DNA of 64,000 bases from Maribacter aestuarii (GTDB lineage: Bacteria > Bacteroidota > Bacteroidia > Flavobacteriales > Flavobacteriaceae). Position 1 is the stretch's first letter. Each line of letters opens with the position of its first letter. The stretch spans positions 3,487,001 to 3,551,000 of the forward strand of contig NZ_CP107031.2 of assembly GCF_027474845.2 (NCBI RefSeq). Direction: 5' to 3'. The position numbers were made by a program, and so were the translations under genes. Below are positions 55,263-64,000 of the stretch, piece by piece. A model generated the notes under the pieces. The model was not told the origin of the DNA. It was given only the letters and a program-made list of their open reading frames with translations, and did no database searches.

Positions 55263-56828
55263 CTACTTTGCAGCTTTGTCAGCTATAATTCGCTGTTCTT
55301 TGTTGGCAATTTCCCAAGCGGTGTAAAATATTAAACGTGCCCTATTTTCTAATAGGTCATAGTTAATTTTATCCGGGGTATCCCCAGGTCTGTGATAATC
55401 GTCGTGTGTACCATTAAAATAAAAAATTATGGGGATGTTGTTTTTTGCAAAATTGTAGTGATCACTTCTATAGTAAAAACGATTGGGGTCGTTCTCATCA
55501 TTGTACGTATAATCCAATTCCAGATTGGTGTATTCTTTATTTACGTCTTCGGATAACTCGTGCAGTTCTGTACTTAACTTATCCGACCCGATTAAATAAA
55601 TATAATTTCTGTCGCCTTCACGTTTCGGGTCTATTCTACCGATCATATCGATATTAAGGTTGGCAATGGTTTGGTCCAAAGGGAAAAGAGGCTCAACATC
55701 CGTATAATATTGTGAACCTAAAAGTCCTTTTTCTTCTCCGGTTACATGAAGAAAAACGATGGAACGCTTCGGACCATTTCCGTCTTCTACCGCCTTTTTA
55801 AAAGCTTCCGCGATTTCCAACAATGCAACCGTTCCTGATCCGTCGTCATCCGCTCCGTTGTTTATTTCGCCACTTGCCGACACTCCAATGTGGTCCAAAT
55901 GGGAGGAAATAACCAAATACTCGTTTGGTTTTTCGGAACCTCTAATAATTGCTACAACATTTTCTGATTCCACGGCATCATTTGAACTTTGAAAGTCTAG
56001 TGCTATTTCCGTTTCGATAACTTTTTTTTCACTATCATCATTAACATTGGGGAAAATGGCTTCGGCCATAGCCTCATCAATAAAAATACTGGAAAAGTCA
56101 CCATCCTTGTCATTTTTTAAACTCATTCGACCGCTGTCATTGGTCCTCATGTAATCAAACCTTCTTTTGAAGCGGCTAAAATTCTCTGGGTCATAGTACA
56201 AAATTCCTTTGGCACCTTTATCTACTGCTAGCTGTATGCGTTTACTTAAGGACTCCGACATATTACTCCATATAGAGGCTTCATCAGTTCCGGACAGTTT
56301 GTATGTTCCATCAGTATTTTTAGGCTCTCCAGATTTTACTAAAATTAGCTTGTCTTTTAAATCCATTCCCTCATAGTCAGAATATTCATCTTCCTCTATG
56401 CCGTAACCGACGTACACAACTTCATTAAAAATGGAATTTGCAGAATTAAAAGTCAAAACGTGTTCCCCAATCAAAAAATCCTTATTATCTACTGTAAGTT
56501 TCCCAACAGGCAACTTACTAATCTCTAGAGGAACAATCTGAAAATAATCATTGTCCGACTTTGCCGCAGGGACATCTAATTTTTGGTATTCCGATTTTAA
56601 ATATTCTACTGCCTTCTTTTGACCGGGCTCACCGGTTTCCCTTCCTTCAAAATCATCTGAAGCATAGATGTATAAGTGTTCTTTCAGTTCATCTTCGGTA
56701 ATGGTTTGCGCGTAGGTTTCTGATGTAATTTCAGGCGCTTTTTCTTGTACTTCTGGGCTGGATACTGTTTTTTGGGAGGAATTACAAGCCCATGCCAGCC
56801 CAATGATAATAATTAGTGTCTTTTTCAT
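55263..56828 (-). CDS. Exported M28 aminopeptidase with PA domain
   Basis: 521 residues. The N-terminus (IIIIGLAWACNSSQK) looks like a lipoprotein signal with C15. A protease-associated insert (VVYVGYGIEEDEYSDYEGMDLKDKL) lies at about 135-260. The M28 metal site shows SSHLDHIGV, NGADDDGSGTVALLE, HVTGEEKGLLGS, and IDMIGR. The last histidine is in FFNGTHDDYHRPGDTPDK. The enzyme removes N-terminal amino acids from peptides at the cell surface. It is followed by its own terminator. Confidence 0.93.
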   Translation of the reverse strand: MKKTLIIIIGLAWACNSSQKTVSSPEVQEKAPEITSETYAQTITEDELKEHLYIYASDDFEGRETGEPGQKKAVEYLKSEYQKLDVPAAKSDNDYFQIVPLEISKLPVGKLTVDNKDFLIGEHVLTFNSANSIFNEVVYVGYGIEEDEYSDYEGMDLKDKLILVKSGEPKNTDGTYKLSGTDEASIWSNMSESLSKRIQLAVDKGAKGILYYDPENFSRFKRRFDYMRTNDSGRMSLKNDKDGDFSSIFIDEAMAEAIFPNVNDDSEKKVIETEIALDFQSSNDAVESENVVAIIRGSEKPNEYLVISSHLDHIGVSASGEINNGADDDGSGTVALLEIAEAFKKAVEDGNGPKRSIVFLHVTGEEKGLLGSQYYTDVEPLFPLDQTIANLNIDMIGRIDPKREGDRNYIYLIGSDKLSTELHELSEDVNKEYTNLELDYTYNDENDPNRFYYRSDHYNFAKNNIPIIFYFNGTHDDYHRPGDTPDKINYDLLENRARLIFYTAWEIANKEQRIIADKAAK

Positions 56829-56884
56829 CGTATTTAGTAATCAAAATTTTCCAAAAATAAACAAAACTAACCTAGCTTTCAGTA

Positions 56885-57316
56885 TCAACAGGAAGAATCG
56901 GCCACAATCTTCCATTTGCCGTTAATCCTTTTAAAAATAATTAGAAAAGTACCTTTTGCATCTCCGATTTCACGGGTAAGGTGGTACTCTCCCATTACCC
57001 AGTATGCACTTTCATTAATTTGCGCTATATCCGCTATTTTAAACTCTAGCTTGCCGGATTGTGCCTTTGTAGGGTATCTGAGCTTATAATTATCCAAAGT
57101 ATTTTGCCATCCTTTATTCAGATTACCTCCGCTGTAAAATTTTAAGGAATCGGAACGCCAATAACCCTCCATAAATCCCTCAAGATTATAATTGGACCAG
57201 GCTTCTTGTTGCTTTAATAGTATTGATGTGATTTCTTCCCTATCACTAATTTCATCGTTGCCTGAATTACAAGAGAGGAACAGTATTAAAAATAAAAGGG
57301 ATACTAAGGATTTCAT
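56885..57316 (-). CDS. NTF2-like (SnoaL/DUF4440-type) lipoprotein
   Basis: 143 residues with a lipobox FLSC (C16), so membrane-anchored. The mature part is an NTF2-like cone fold: LLKQQEAWSNYNLEGFMEGYW, then strands ending KRINGKWKIVADSS, a common DUF4440 finish. These domains usually bind a small ligand or are non-catalytic; the function is unknown. It is the gene directly upstream of the M28 peptidase on the same strand (56 bp apart) and may be cotranscribed. Confidence 0.82.
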   Translation of the reverse strand: MKSLVSLLFLILFLSCNSGNDEISDREEITSILLKQQEAWSNYNLEGFMEGYWRSDSLKFYSGGNLNKGWQNTLDNYKLRYPTKAQSGKLEFKIADIAQINESAYWVMGEYHLTREIGDAKGTFLIIFKRINGKWKIVADSSC

Positions 57317-57674
57317 AAAAATGATTTTTAATGTAGTGAATATACAAAGGATTGCATTATTTCTATATTTTCAATTTAGGCAGGCAAAATACACAGTGTC
57401 ATAATTTTGTGAAACAATATTTACTGGATTCAATTATCTTTAAGGAGGGAATAAGGAGAACTCTAGTCAAAGAATCATCTTCTATTGGCCCTTATTAAAG
57501 CTTAAAACTAATTGTATTCATTTGTAAATTTTGAATTTTTGGAGAATAGCTTGGTCAAACACAGAAAAATTGAGTTCGATGAGAATTAAAAAATCGAAAA
57601 AGTCACATCGAGGATAGCGGTTGAAAAGAATCTGCGCTCAAACTAAAACAAAATTGAGTACTTAAATTGAAATT
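57317..57674. other. Gene-free divergent promoter region
   Basis: 358 bp between the divergent NTF2-like and PhyH genes. I see no gene, RNA or repeat in it; short open frames have no coding character. It should hold both promoters, but no clear TAnnTTTG box with a -33 partner stands out. Confidence 0.6.
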
Positions 57675-58547
57675 ATGTTGGTAAAAGATTTAGCGGAATA
57701 CCATGGCCCGGTCTCCGACCTTTTTAAGTTACCTAAAACGAAAGATGAGTGGGAACCTTATAGGCTTACGCAGGAGCAGGTGCAACATTTTCATGAGAAC
57801 GGGTATGTAAGTGGCATAAAAATGTTGGATGAAACTCAAATTGAACAATTAAAACGAGAAATGGAGGAAATTATAGACCCTCATCATCCTGCCCATCATC
57901 TATTCTATGAATTTCACAGTAATGAATCTAGTGATTCGGATGCTATTCTGTTCCACTCTTTAGGGCATTGGAGAATAACCGAAGCGTTTCATGATATTCT
58001 TTGGAATCCAGCCTTTATTATGGCTGCCCATCAACTTTTGGAAAATAAACCTGTACGTTTTTGGCATGACCAACTATTTTATAAACCTGCAAAACATGGT
58101 GGGGTAGTGGCATGGCATCAAGATTATTCATACTGGACTAGAACCGTAGCTATGCAGCATTTGACTTGTTGGACAGGTTTGGATGATGCCAACCAAGAAA
58201 ATGGTTGCCTGCATTACATACCAAAAAGTCATAAATGGGGCCTTCTTAATGCTCCTGAACTGGCAGGGAATATGAACGGGATTATGGATTATTTGACGGA
58301 TGAGCAAAAGGAGAAGTTCACGCCCGTCCCCATTGAATTAAAAAAAGGCTATGCTACGTTTCATCATCCCTTATTGGTGCACGGATCGTATGAGAATAAA
58401 TCCGACAAGCCTAGAAGGGCCTTTGTATTGAACGTGTTCGCGGACGGAACCATAAGCAATACGGACGATGAACTATTAAAAGGAGTTCCGCCTATTCCAA
58501 AAGGTAAAAAAATGGAAGGAAAATTTTTCCCCTTGCTTTTTGAATAA
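57675..58547 (+). CDS. Phytanoyl-CoA dioxygenase (PhyH) family protein
   Basis: 290 residues of the Fe(II)/2-oxoglutarate PhyH family. The iron ligands are H148 and D150 in AWHQDYSYW and H236 in LLVHGSYENKS; R247/R248 fit the 2-oxoglutarate carboxylate. The order GVVAWHQD, ENGCLHYIPKSH, then the third ligand is typical. The bacterial family hydroxylates varied small molecules. The substrate cannot be told from sequence. It is a single gene, convergent with the decayed oxidoreductase 3 bp away. Confidence 0.9.
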   Translation: MLVKDLAEYHGPVSDLFKLPKTKDEWEPYRLTQEQVQHFHENGYVSGIKMLDETQIEQLKREMEEIIDPHHPAHHLFYEFHSNESSDSDAILFHSLGHWRITEAFHDILWNPAFIMAAHQLLENKPVRFWHDQLFYKPAKHGGVVAWHQDYSYWTRTVAMQHLTCWTGLDDANQENGCLHYIPKSHKWGLLNAPELAGNMNGIMDYLTDEQKEKFTPVPIELKKGYATFHHPLLVHGSYENKSDKPRRAFVLNVFADGTISNTDDELLKGVPPIPKGKKMEGKFFPLLFE

Positions 58548-58550
58548 ATA

Positions 58551-58965
58551 TTAAAGTGATTCTTGGGAAACCTTGGTCACCGCACGATTTTTAAGCAGCT
58601 GTATTTTTTTCTCAATCCAATAGGGGTAAGTGTTTGGATTGTCTTCGGTCTTTAGAATTAACAATTCCTAATCCGGTCTTGGTTCTTTTAGTTCATCTTG
58701 GTGGCAACCTAATATCCTTGATGTAGTATCGACACTGGAGTGGCTGGCCCCTGCAACACCATGGGAAAAATACTGGCCCCACATAAGTAAAGGCTTTCTA
58801 TCTCGCTCTGGGTCTTAAAGGCGAAAGGACCAATATGCTTTAAGCTTTTTTCGGTGCCGTAAACATAACCTTTTGACCTGCTCAAGACAGGCAAATTGCA
58901 GCTGCTAATCTACCCGCACCGGAAGCTATGATGATAGTATCCCATTGCTTGGTAAAATTTTTCAT
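58551..58965 (-). pseudogene. Relic of a FAD-dependent oxidoreductase (CrtI/retinol-saturase-like)
   Basis: About 415 bp remain of what is normally a gene of about 1.5 kb. The minus-strand ATG at 58965 reads MKNFTKQWDTIIIASGAG, then LAAAICLS-stop-AGQKVM, a damaged FAD-binding dinucleotide fold. A different frame then supplies a C-terminal block, KTQSEIESLYLCGASIFPM, whose YLCGAS segment resembles the FAD-binding end of phytoene-desaturase-type enzymes. The tail (58551 to about 58740) is in yet another frame with an internal TAG. The middle of the gene, about 400 residues, is deleted. It lies between the PhyH and SGNH genes. Confidence 0.8.
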
Positions 58966-58984
58966 AAGGGCAGGATTAATAATT

Positions 58985-59674
58985 TTATTGACTTAGTGCT
59001 TTATTGATTGCTTCTTCCACTAAAGGTTCCATGACCTTATAACCTTTCACAGTGGGGTGTACTTCATCTGCTGCATATTTTTTAGGTAGCCCGTTTCTCT
59101 CATCTGCCATGGCCGAGAAATAATCCAAATAAATGTGACCTTTGGACTCGGCATAATCCTTTAGCATTTTATTCAGTGAAACGATTTTATCGGCAGGTTC
59201 CAAACCTGGTTTCCAAGGATAATCATAAGCCGGCAGGGTAGATGATATAATTACCTTAATTCCGTTTGCATGGGCAATTTCGGCCATGCCTTTAATGTTA
59301 TCGGCAATCATCTCCAATGTAGACGGACCTGTGTTGCCCGCAATATCGTTAGTGCCCGCAAGAATCACAACTACTTTTGGTTTCAGGTCTACTACGTCTT
59401 GGCGAAACCTTATAAGCATCTGTGGTGTGGTTTGTCCGCTAATTCCTCTATTGATATAAGGCTTGTCTTTAAAAAAATCGGGACGCGAATTTAGCCATCC
59501 AATAGTAATGGAATTACCCATAAAAACAACCCGGTCTTCATTAGGAGCTGGGTCTTCGATTTGGCTGTTGGCTTCTTGAAACTGTCCTAGATTGGCCCAG
59601 TCCTGTGCTTGACCTTTTTGCATCCCAAATAAAGCTGAAACAATTCCCATAAACAATAAGATTCTAGTTCTCAT
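58985..59674 (-). CDS. Exported SGNH/GDSL hydrolase
   Basis: 229 residues with a signal peptide (about 1-24, ending GQAQD). The SGNH blocks are all present: nucleophile in VFMGNSITIGW, glycine in NRGISGQTT, asparagine in ILAGTNDIAG, and the Asp-His in ADEVHPTVKGYKVM. Such enzymes are esterases, often deacetylating surface polysaccharides. Substrate unknown. It is 11 bp downstream of a membrane-protein gene and 19 bp before the oxidoreductase relic, all on the same strand. Confidence 0.92.
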   Translation of the reverse strand: MRTRILLFMGIVSALFGMQKGQAQDWANLGQFQEANSQIEDPAPNEDRVVFMGNSITIGWLNSRPDFFKDKPYINRGISGQTTPQMLIRFRQDVVDLKPKVVVILAGTNDIAGNTGPSTLEMIADNIKGMAEIAHANGIKVIISSTLPAYDYPWKPGLEPADKIVSLNKMLKDYAESKGHIYLDYFSAMADERNGLPKKYAADEVHPTVKGYKVMEPLVEEAINKALSQ

Positions 59675-59685
59675 ATTTTTTTAAG

Positions 59686-60135
59686 TTATAATTGCTCCTG
59701 TTCGGCTCTCGATAAAGGTAGCTCCCTTTTTATAGCCTCCTTATTCGGTTTTTGCACAAAAAGATAGGCTAATAAACAAATGGCAATGACCAATGGAAGG
59801 GCATTCCCCGAGTCGTAATAAACATAAAGGGCAAAGAAGGCAGGCGCTTCAATAAGCGCATACTTCACATGGGAGGCAGATTGAAATTTCTTCAGCTTTT
59901 CTACAAGAGCATCACTTTCCTTTACATCTGACAACATCTTTTTAAACAAATATTTACTCCCAAAATAACCTATTAATGCCAAAATTGGAACAAGGTAGAG
60001 GAGCGTGTTGGACTGATTGGTATTAGTATTGAAACCTTTGCCTTGTGCTATTGCAATAAGCGTGAAAATTACAAGCCCAATTACTAATGACAAATGCATT
60101 ATCGATAGGGTCTTCAAAAAAGATTTAATTTCCAT
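59686..60135 (-). CDS. Four-helix membrane protein of unknown function
   Basis: 149 residues with about four membrane helices (12-31, 45-66, 97-110 and 113-128). A charged segment between helices two and three (MLSDVKESDALVEKLKKFQ) and a charged C-terminus are conserved-looking. I do not recognise the family. It lies between the S10 peptidase (65 bp upstream) and the SGNH hydrolase (11 bp downstream) and probably shares their transcript. Confidence 0.75.
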   Translation of the reverse strand: MEIKSFLKTLSIMHLSLVIGLVIFTLIAIAQGKGFNTNTNQSNTLLYLVPILALIGYFGSKYLFKKMLSDVKESDALVEKLKKFQSASHVKYALIEAPAFFALYVYYDSGNALPLVIAICLLAYLFVQKPNKEAIKRELPLSRAEQEQL

Positions 60136-60200
60136 CTAGCATATTTAGCATTAAAAGCACTGTTTTTGTCAAACCACAACTAATTAACAGGCATATATAA

Positions 60201-61685
60201 TTAGTATTTAGCACTCTTTCCGTTGGTCGACGTTCTAGCTATAAAATCCCGAATATCATCATTGGCATTTTTGAGATCGTCGCGTCTCAAATACATCATA
60301 TGGCCAGAACGGTATCCCTTAAAGCTGAACCTATCCTTCATTCTTCCACTGGGGTCTATCTGCCACATGGTGTACTTGGCATTAAAATAGGTAGTGGCAC
60401 CATCATAATACCCAGATTGCACCATAACGTTCAAGTAAGGGTTTTGAGCCATGGCCTGCCTTAAATCATCCCTTGTGTTATCATCATCATTATTCCAAGG
60501 GCGAACAGGCCCGAACATGTTATATTTGATGTCTGTTTTAAAGTTTAATTCTTCCTGAAGGTAATAATTGATTGCAGGTGTAAAACTGTGGAGCCATGAA
60601 GTTATCTCCGAATTGTAATCTGGTCGCTCTCCAAAAAGTTGTTTATCAATACCCAGATATCTGGAATCCAATCTACCTATGGTGTACCCACCTTTTTCCT
60701 TTAAAAGGTTTTTCCAGAAAAAGGAAGTAGGAACAGAAAGATTCTGGTCTAGAATGTCTTTTTCCTTAAGACCCGAATAGTAGGCCATCTTTTTAGCTGC
60801 AGCCTGTCTCTCAGCGTCTGAAATAAAACCACCTTTAGCTATGGCAGGAATAAGCGTATTTATCGTGTACTCTTCGGATTCAGGAAGCACTTCCAGTAAG
60901 TCCTTATTCTGAAGCTCGGCCGGTAGCGCTTTATGGTGCCAAGCAGCGGCGGTATAATAGGGTAGGCGAAGCGCTTCGGAAACGGGTCCTCCAACCCTAA
61001 TAACCTTATAGTCGGCCGGGGAAACCATGATTACACCATTCAGATACATCCATTGTTGATTCTGTAAAGCTAATGATAGACCCATTACCCTTGTACCTCC
61101 ATAGCTCTCTCCGATGATATACTTTGGCGAGCGCCATCTATTATTCCGTGTGACAAAAGTGTTCAGCCATTCGGCCAAATACTTAATATCCGCATTGATA
61201 CCGAAGAACTTTTCACGGTCAACCTCCTTTCCAGACTCTGGAATTGTTCTGGAATATCCGGTGTTAGCCGGATTCACATATACAATGTCCGTGACATCCA
61301 AAACTGAAAAGGGATTCTCTTTTACTCCATAGGGTTGAATAGGATAGCCTTCATCATCTATTTTTAAGACCCTGGGACCGGTATAAGCCAAATGCATCCA
61401 TACGGACCCGGAACCTGGACCGCCGTTAAATGATATCAATAGTGGGCGAGACGCCCTGTCTTTTACGTTGTTTCTGGTATAGTAGGTATAATGAAGAGAA
61501 GCAATGGGTTGTCCCATGTCATCCCAAACAGGTTGCGTTCCCGTTTGTGCTGTGTAATTCATGGCATTACCATTTATGGTAACACTATGTTGAGTGGTAA
61601 TTACGGTATCAATTGGGAGCTTACGTTCCTGAGCCAATAAATTTAAGGGAAGCCATAAAAAAAGACAAATTGCGTATCTGTTCAT
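60201..61685 (-). CDS. Exported S10 serine carboxypeptidase
   Basis: 494 residues with a signal peptide (about 1-18, LLAQER). The oxyanion segment is canonical, FNGGPGSGSVWMH, the nucleophile is in IIGESYGGTRV, and the acid and His regions are MVQSGYYDGAT and RSGHMMYLRR. It probably removes C-terminal residues from peptides in the periplasm. It is a paralogue of the S10 protein at 24649-26154, with the same layout. Both are followed on their own strand by a small four-helix membrane protein, though the two membrane proteins look unrelated. Confidence 0.92.
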   Translation of the reverse strand: MNRYAICLFLWLPLNLLAQERKLPIDTVITTQHSVTINGNAMNYTAQTGTQPVWDDMGQPIASLHYTYYTRNNVKDRASRPLLISFNGGPGSGSVWMHLAYTGPRVLKIDDEGYPIQPYGVKENPFSVLDVTDIVYVNPANTGYSRTIPESGKEVDREKFFGINADIKYLAEWLNTFVTRNNRWRSPKYIIGESYGGTRVMGLSLALQNQQWMYLNGVIMVSPADYKVIRVGGPVSEALRLPYYTAAAWHHKALPAELQNKDLLEVLPESEEYTINTLIPAIAKGGFISDAERQAAAKKMAYYSGLKEKDILDQNLSVPTSFFWKNLLKEKGGYTIGRLDSRYLGIDKQLFGERPDYNSEITSWLHSFTPAINYYLQEELNFKTDIKYNMFGPVRPWNNDDDNTRDDLRQAMAQNPYLNVMVQSGYYDGATTYFNAKYTMWQIDPSGRMKDRFSFKGYRSGHMMYLRRDDLKNANDDIRDFIARTSTNGKSAKY

Positions 61686-61895
61686 TACTATACTATTTGT
61701 TCGGTTTAGACGAAAATAATTATTTTATCAATCAAACTAATATTTAGAAGAAGTCTTTTGTTCTATTTGTTCGACTCTTAAGGAATAAAACATCACTATT
61801 TATATATTGTTTAATATTTTATATAATATTTTAAACAAAAATTAAGAAGATTTCATAAAAATTAAATTAATTTGGCATAAACAAAAGAAGTAAAC

Positions 61896-62483
61896 ATGAA
61901 AAACTTAAAAACACTATCAGTATTATTTATTGCCACAATGGTTATGAGTTGTGGAGAAACTAAAAAAGAAAGTAAAGAAGCAATGGAATCTGCAGAGGAG
62001 CAAATGGAAGAAGTTGTGGATGAAGTAATGGAAATGCCAACAATTGTTAGCGTAGCTTCTGGAGACGAAAGATTTACAACATTGGTTACCGCTGTTGATG
62101 CTGCCGGATTAGTAGAGACCTTGAACGGAGAAGGACCATTTACGGTATTTGCCCCGACTAATGACGCCTTTGGTAAATTACCAGAAGGGACAGTTAATAC
62201 CTTGTTGGAACCAGAAAACAAGGAGAAGCTTGGAGGAATATTAACATATCATGTGGTATCCGGTTCTTATAATGCAGCTTCCGTAATTGAAGCTATACAA
62301 GGGAATGATGGAACATTTGAAGTAGAAACAGTAAATGGTGGAAAACTTACGCTTTCATTGCGCGACGGCAGTGTTTTATTAACCGACGCAAATGGAGGAA
62401 CTGCGACTGTAATATTGGCCGATGTTATGGCGGCCAATGGTATTATTCATGCGATTGATTCCGTTGTGATGCCGAAGTCATAA
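61896..62483 (+). CDS. Fasciclin (FAS1) domain lipoprotein
   Basis: 195 residues. Lipobox MSC at C19 anchors the protein. An acidic spacer (about 20-48, rich in Glu) separates the anchor from one FAS1 domain with FTTLVTAVDAAGLVETL, PFTVFAPTNDAFGKLP and the conserved end HAIDSVVMP. FAS1 domains mediate adhesion or matrix contact at the cell surface. It is monocistronic with a perfect terminator. Confidence 0.94.
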   Translation: MKNLKTLSVLFIATMVMSCGETKKESKEAMESAEEQMEEVVDEVMEMPTIVSVASGDERFTTLVTAVDAAGLVETLNGEGPFTVFAPTNDAFGKLPEGTVNTLLEPENKEKLGGILTYHVVSGSYNAASVIEAIQGNDGTFEVETVNGGKLTLSLRDGSVLLTDANGGTATVILADVMAANGIIHAIDSVVMPKS

Positions 62484-62502
62484 AAGAATAAATTTATTAT
62501 TT

Positions 62503-62535
62503 AAAACCACTATTAATATTTAATAGTGGTTTTTT
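62503..62535 (+). terminator. Intrinsic terminator of the fasciclin gene
   Basis: A 12-bp perfect stem, AACCACTATTAA (62505-62516) with TTAATAGTGGTT (62520-62531), a 3-nt loop and a following T-run. Confidence 0.9.
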
Positions 62536-62575
62536 TATTTAAATTAAACAGAAATTATCGGGAATCATTAGAAAT

Positions 62576-63703
62576 ATGAAAAGAAGGGATTTTAATCAGC
62601 TGTTATCCAAAGGACTAATTGGTTCAGGTTTAATCGGGCCTATTGCCTTTGCAAAAACGGGAAGCGCAACTGGTCTAGAAAAAAAACTAGGAATTGCATT
62701 AGTGGGTTTGGGTAGTTACAGCACATATCAGTTAGCCCCTGCGCTTATGGACACGGAACATTGTTATTTGGCCGGTATTGTAACCGGAACTAAGGAAAAA
62801 GAAAAGATTTGGAAAGAAAAGTATAGCATACCGGAGCGTAATATCTACAACTACGAAAATTTTGATACCATAGCCGATAATGATGATATTGATATTGTTT
62901 ATGTTGTTCTACCTAACAGTATGCATTCAGATTTTAGTATAAGAGCTGCAAAGGCAGGGAAGCACGTTATATGTGAGAAGCCCATGGCGGTAAGCGTTGC
63001 GGAATGTGACGCAATTATTGATGCATGCGAGAAAGCAAAGGTAAAATTAAGTGTAGGCTATCGTATGCAGTCCGACCCTTACACTAATGAAGTCAAAAAG
63101 CACATAAGGGAAAAAACTTTTGGAGAACCGTTGTTTGTTTCTTCGGATGCCGGATATATATCTAGGGGTAATCCAAATCAATGGCGATTAAATCAAGACT
63201 TATCTGGGGGAGGAGCCTTGGTCAACATGGGAGTTTATTCCATACAAACTTCTATTTATGGTACCGGCTCGAATCCTATTTCGGTTAGTGCGCAAGAGTT
63301 TAGCACAAGGCCTGAATATTTTAAGGATACCGATGAAACCATTACCGCTCAATTTGAATTTCCTAATGGTGCTGCTGGGCACATGTTCACATCCCACAAC
63401 GCTAACGGCAACAGGCTTAAAGTTCATTGTAGCGATGGTTGGTTTGAACTTGATCCCGCCCATAGTTATGGGCCGATTAGTGGAAGAACATCCAAAGGTA
63501 ATGTCATAAGTTTTCCACACCGAAGTCAGCAGGCATTGCAAATGGATGACTTTGCTAAACATATCTTAACCGGATCAACTAACGTAGCCCCTGGAGCAAT
63601 GGGGAAAAGGGATATGATTATTGTAGAGGCTATCTATAAGTCGATAAAAAAAGACGGTGCAAAGCAGATTTTGGATTTGGGCACCATGGGAATAGTTACC
63701 TAA
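62576..63703 (+). CDS. Tat-exported Gfo/Idh/MocA family oxidoreductase
   Basis: 375 residues with a twin-arginine start (MKRRDFNQLLSKGLIG), so it is exported folded with its cofactor. The Rossmann domain has LGIALVGLGSYS, then CEKPMAVSVAE (the conserved EKP motif) and YRMQSDPYTNE. The C-terminal domain carries the catalytic-loop segment around GGGALVNMGVYSIQ. The family oxidises or reduces sugars and related polyols with NAD(P). Periplasmic forms often carry a tightly bound cofactor. Substrate unknown. Confidence 0.9.
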   Translation: MKRRDFNQLLSKGLIGSGLIGPIAFAKTGSATGLEKKLGIALVGLGSYSTYQLAPALMDTEHCYLAGIVTGTKEKEKIWKEKYSIPERNIYNYENFDTIADNDDIDIVYVVLPNSMHSDFSIRAAKAGKHVICEKPMAVSVAECDAIIDACEKAKVKLSVGYRMQSDPYTNEVKKHIREKTFGEPLFVSSDAGYISRGNPNQWRLNQDLSGGGALVNMGVYSIQTSIYGTGSNPISVSAQEFSTRPEYFKDTDETITAQFEFPNGAAGHMFTSHNANGNRLKVHCSDGWFELDPAHSYGPISGRTSKGNVISFPHRSQQALQMDDFAKHILTGSTNVAPGAMGKRDMIIVEAIYKSIKKDGAKQILDLGTMGIVT

Positions 63704-63733
63704 ATTTCCATTTTTATGTAATAGAAGTCTTTT

Positions 63734-64000
63734 CTAAAACTTTTCAAAGACCCCTAAACCGAACAACGCGAAATCATATTTTACAGGGTCTTTAGCGTCT
63801 AGTTTGCGTAAATTTTTATCCAGTTCTGCTAATGCCTTTGAGTCATTTTGACTCCGTTTGAGCAATTTCAATTTTCGGGCCACATTACCGGAATGCACAT
63901 CCAAGGGGCAGGAAAGTTTAGAAGCACTTATACCTTTCCATAGACCAAAATCTACATTGTTGTTATTCTCACGTACCATCCATCTCAAAAACATATTGAT
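63734..64000 (-). CDS. TIGR02757 (DUF2400) protein, C-terminal part
   Basis: The last 88 or so codons of a gene whose start lies beyond the window. The C-terminal block includes MFLRWMVRENNNNVDFGLW, the conserved SCPLDVHSGNVARKLKLLKR, and KDPVKYDFALFGLGV, the normal end of TIGR02757 proteins, a family resembling HhH-GPD-type DNA glycosylases with no proven function. It converges with the Gfo/Idh/MocA gene, 30 bp away. Confidence 0.85.
   Translation of the reverse strand: MNMFLRWMVRENNNNVDFGLWKGISASKLSCPLDVHSGNVARKLKLLKRSQNDSKALAELDKNLRKLDAKDPVKYDFALFGLGVFEKF

Noticed and set aside
1..64000. CRISPR arrays, insertion sequences, prophage, defence islands
   Set aside because: No regularly spaced repeats, transposase or phage structural genes were seen; the few repeats are short and regulatory in position.

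Overview
The window is chromosomal DNA of a marine-type member of the Flavobacteriaceae (Bacteroidota). Four things point there: lineage-typical families (DUF4290, DUF493, DUF2911, DUF6340-like, a Lacal_2735-type small protein, fused CcsBA, an E1 alpha/beta fusion, BshB1); AT-rich DNA with very short intergenic gaps; Bacteroidota-type promoters (TTG, 19-20 bp, TAnnTTTG) in front of HU, the E1 gene and tRNA-His; and many N-terminal lipoprotein or export signals. I see no insertion sequence, prophage, CRISPR array, rRNA or integrase. A Zobellia/Maribacter-like organism is my guess; I cannot prove the genus.

Layout. 0-5.7 kb: DoxX protein, a kinase/phospho-lyase fusion, and an M16 metallopeptidase broken by a nonsense codon and a frameshift. 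5.7-14.7 kb: 2-oxoacid dehydrogenase E1 fusion, an M1-like protein that has lost its zinc site, a LOG-family protein and uvrA. 14.8-18.2 kb: secreted nucleoside hydrolase, tRNA(CAT), START-like protein, class IV aminotransferase, AlgH/YqgE, HU. 18.4-24.6 kb: overlapping NTPase-recQ-fmt operon, then DUF493, DUF4290 and murA. 24.6-30.1 kb: S10 peptidase, transglutaminase-like protein, pirin, a frameshifted VOC protein, a 56-aa protein and an M20 amidohydrolase. 30.3-35 kb: lipoprotein, a zero-gap SRPBCC-SDR-photolyase operon behind an inverted-repeat operator, and DUF2911. 35-40.8 kb: PIG-L deacetylase, 37-aa membrane protein, SSS symporter and galK, tightly coupled. 40.9-44.3 kb: DUF2520-KdsC-Maf-lipoprotein-MscS. 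44.4-47.6 kb: CcsB/CcsA cytochrome c maturation. 47.6-54.6 kb: M14 peptidase, MATE pump, trans-sulfuration enzyme, bshB1 and a broken TPR histidine kinase. 55-64 kb: tRNA-His, M28 peptidase, NTF2-like lipoprotein, PhyH dioxygenase, an oxidoreductase relic, SGNH hydrolase, a second S10 peptidase, fasciclin lipoprotein, Tat-exported Gfo/Idh/MocA oxidoreductase and the end of a TIGR02757 gene.

Most of the window is housekeeping or cell-envelope function. The most striking pattern is reading-frame damage. Four genes (VOC, SSS symporter, CcsBA, TPR kinase) are each one base out of frame at a run of 7-8 A. M16 carries a stop plus a frameshift, and a FAD oxidoreductase survives only as its two ends. 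Consensus errors at homopolymers are the first explanation to exclude; the alternatives are slippage-based switching, transcriptional slippage or real decay. Other points of interest are the operator-like repeats at the photolyase operon, HU and MATE genes, a terminator hairpin directly abutting a start codon, a 37-aa coupled membrane protein, and several enzymes with altered active-site residues (M1-like, E1, MurA). I did not find a clearly new multi-gene system such as a defence island.
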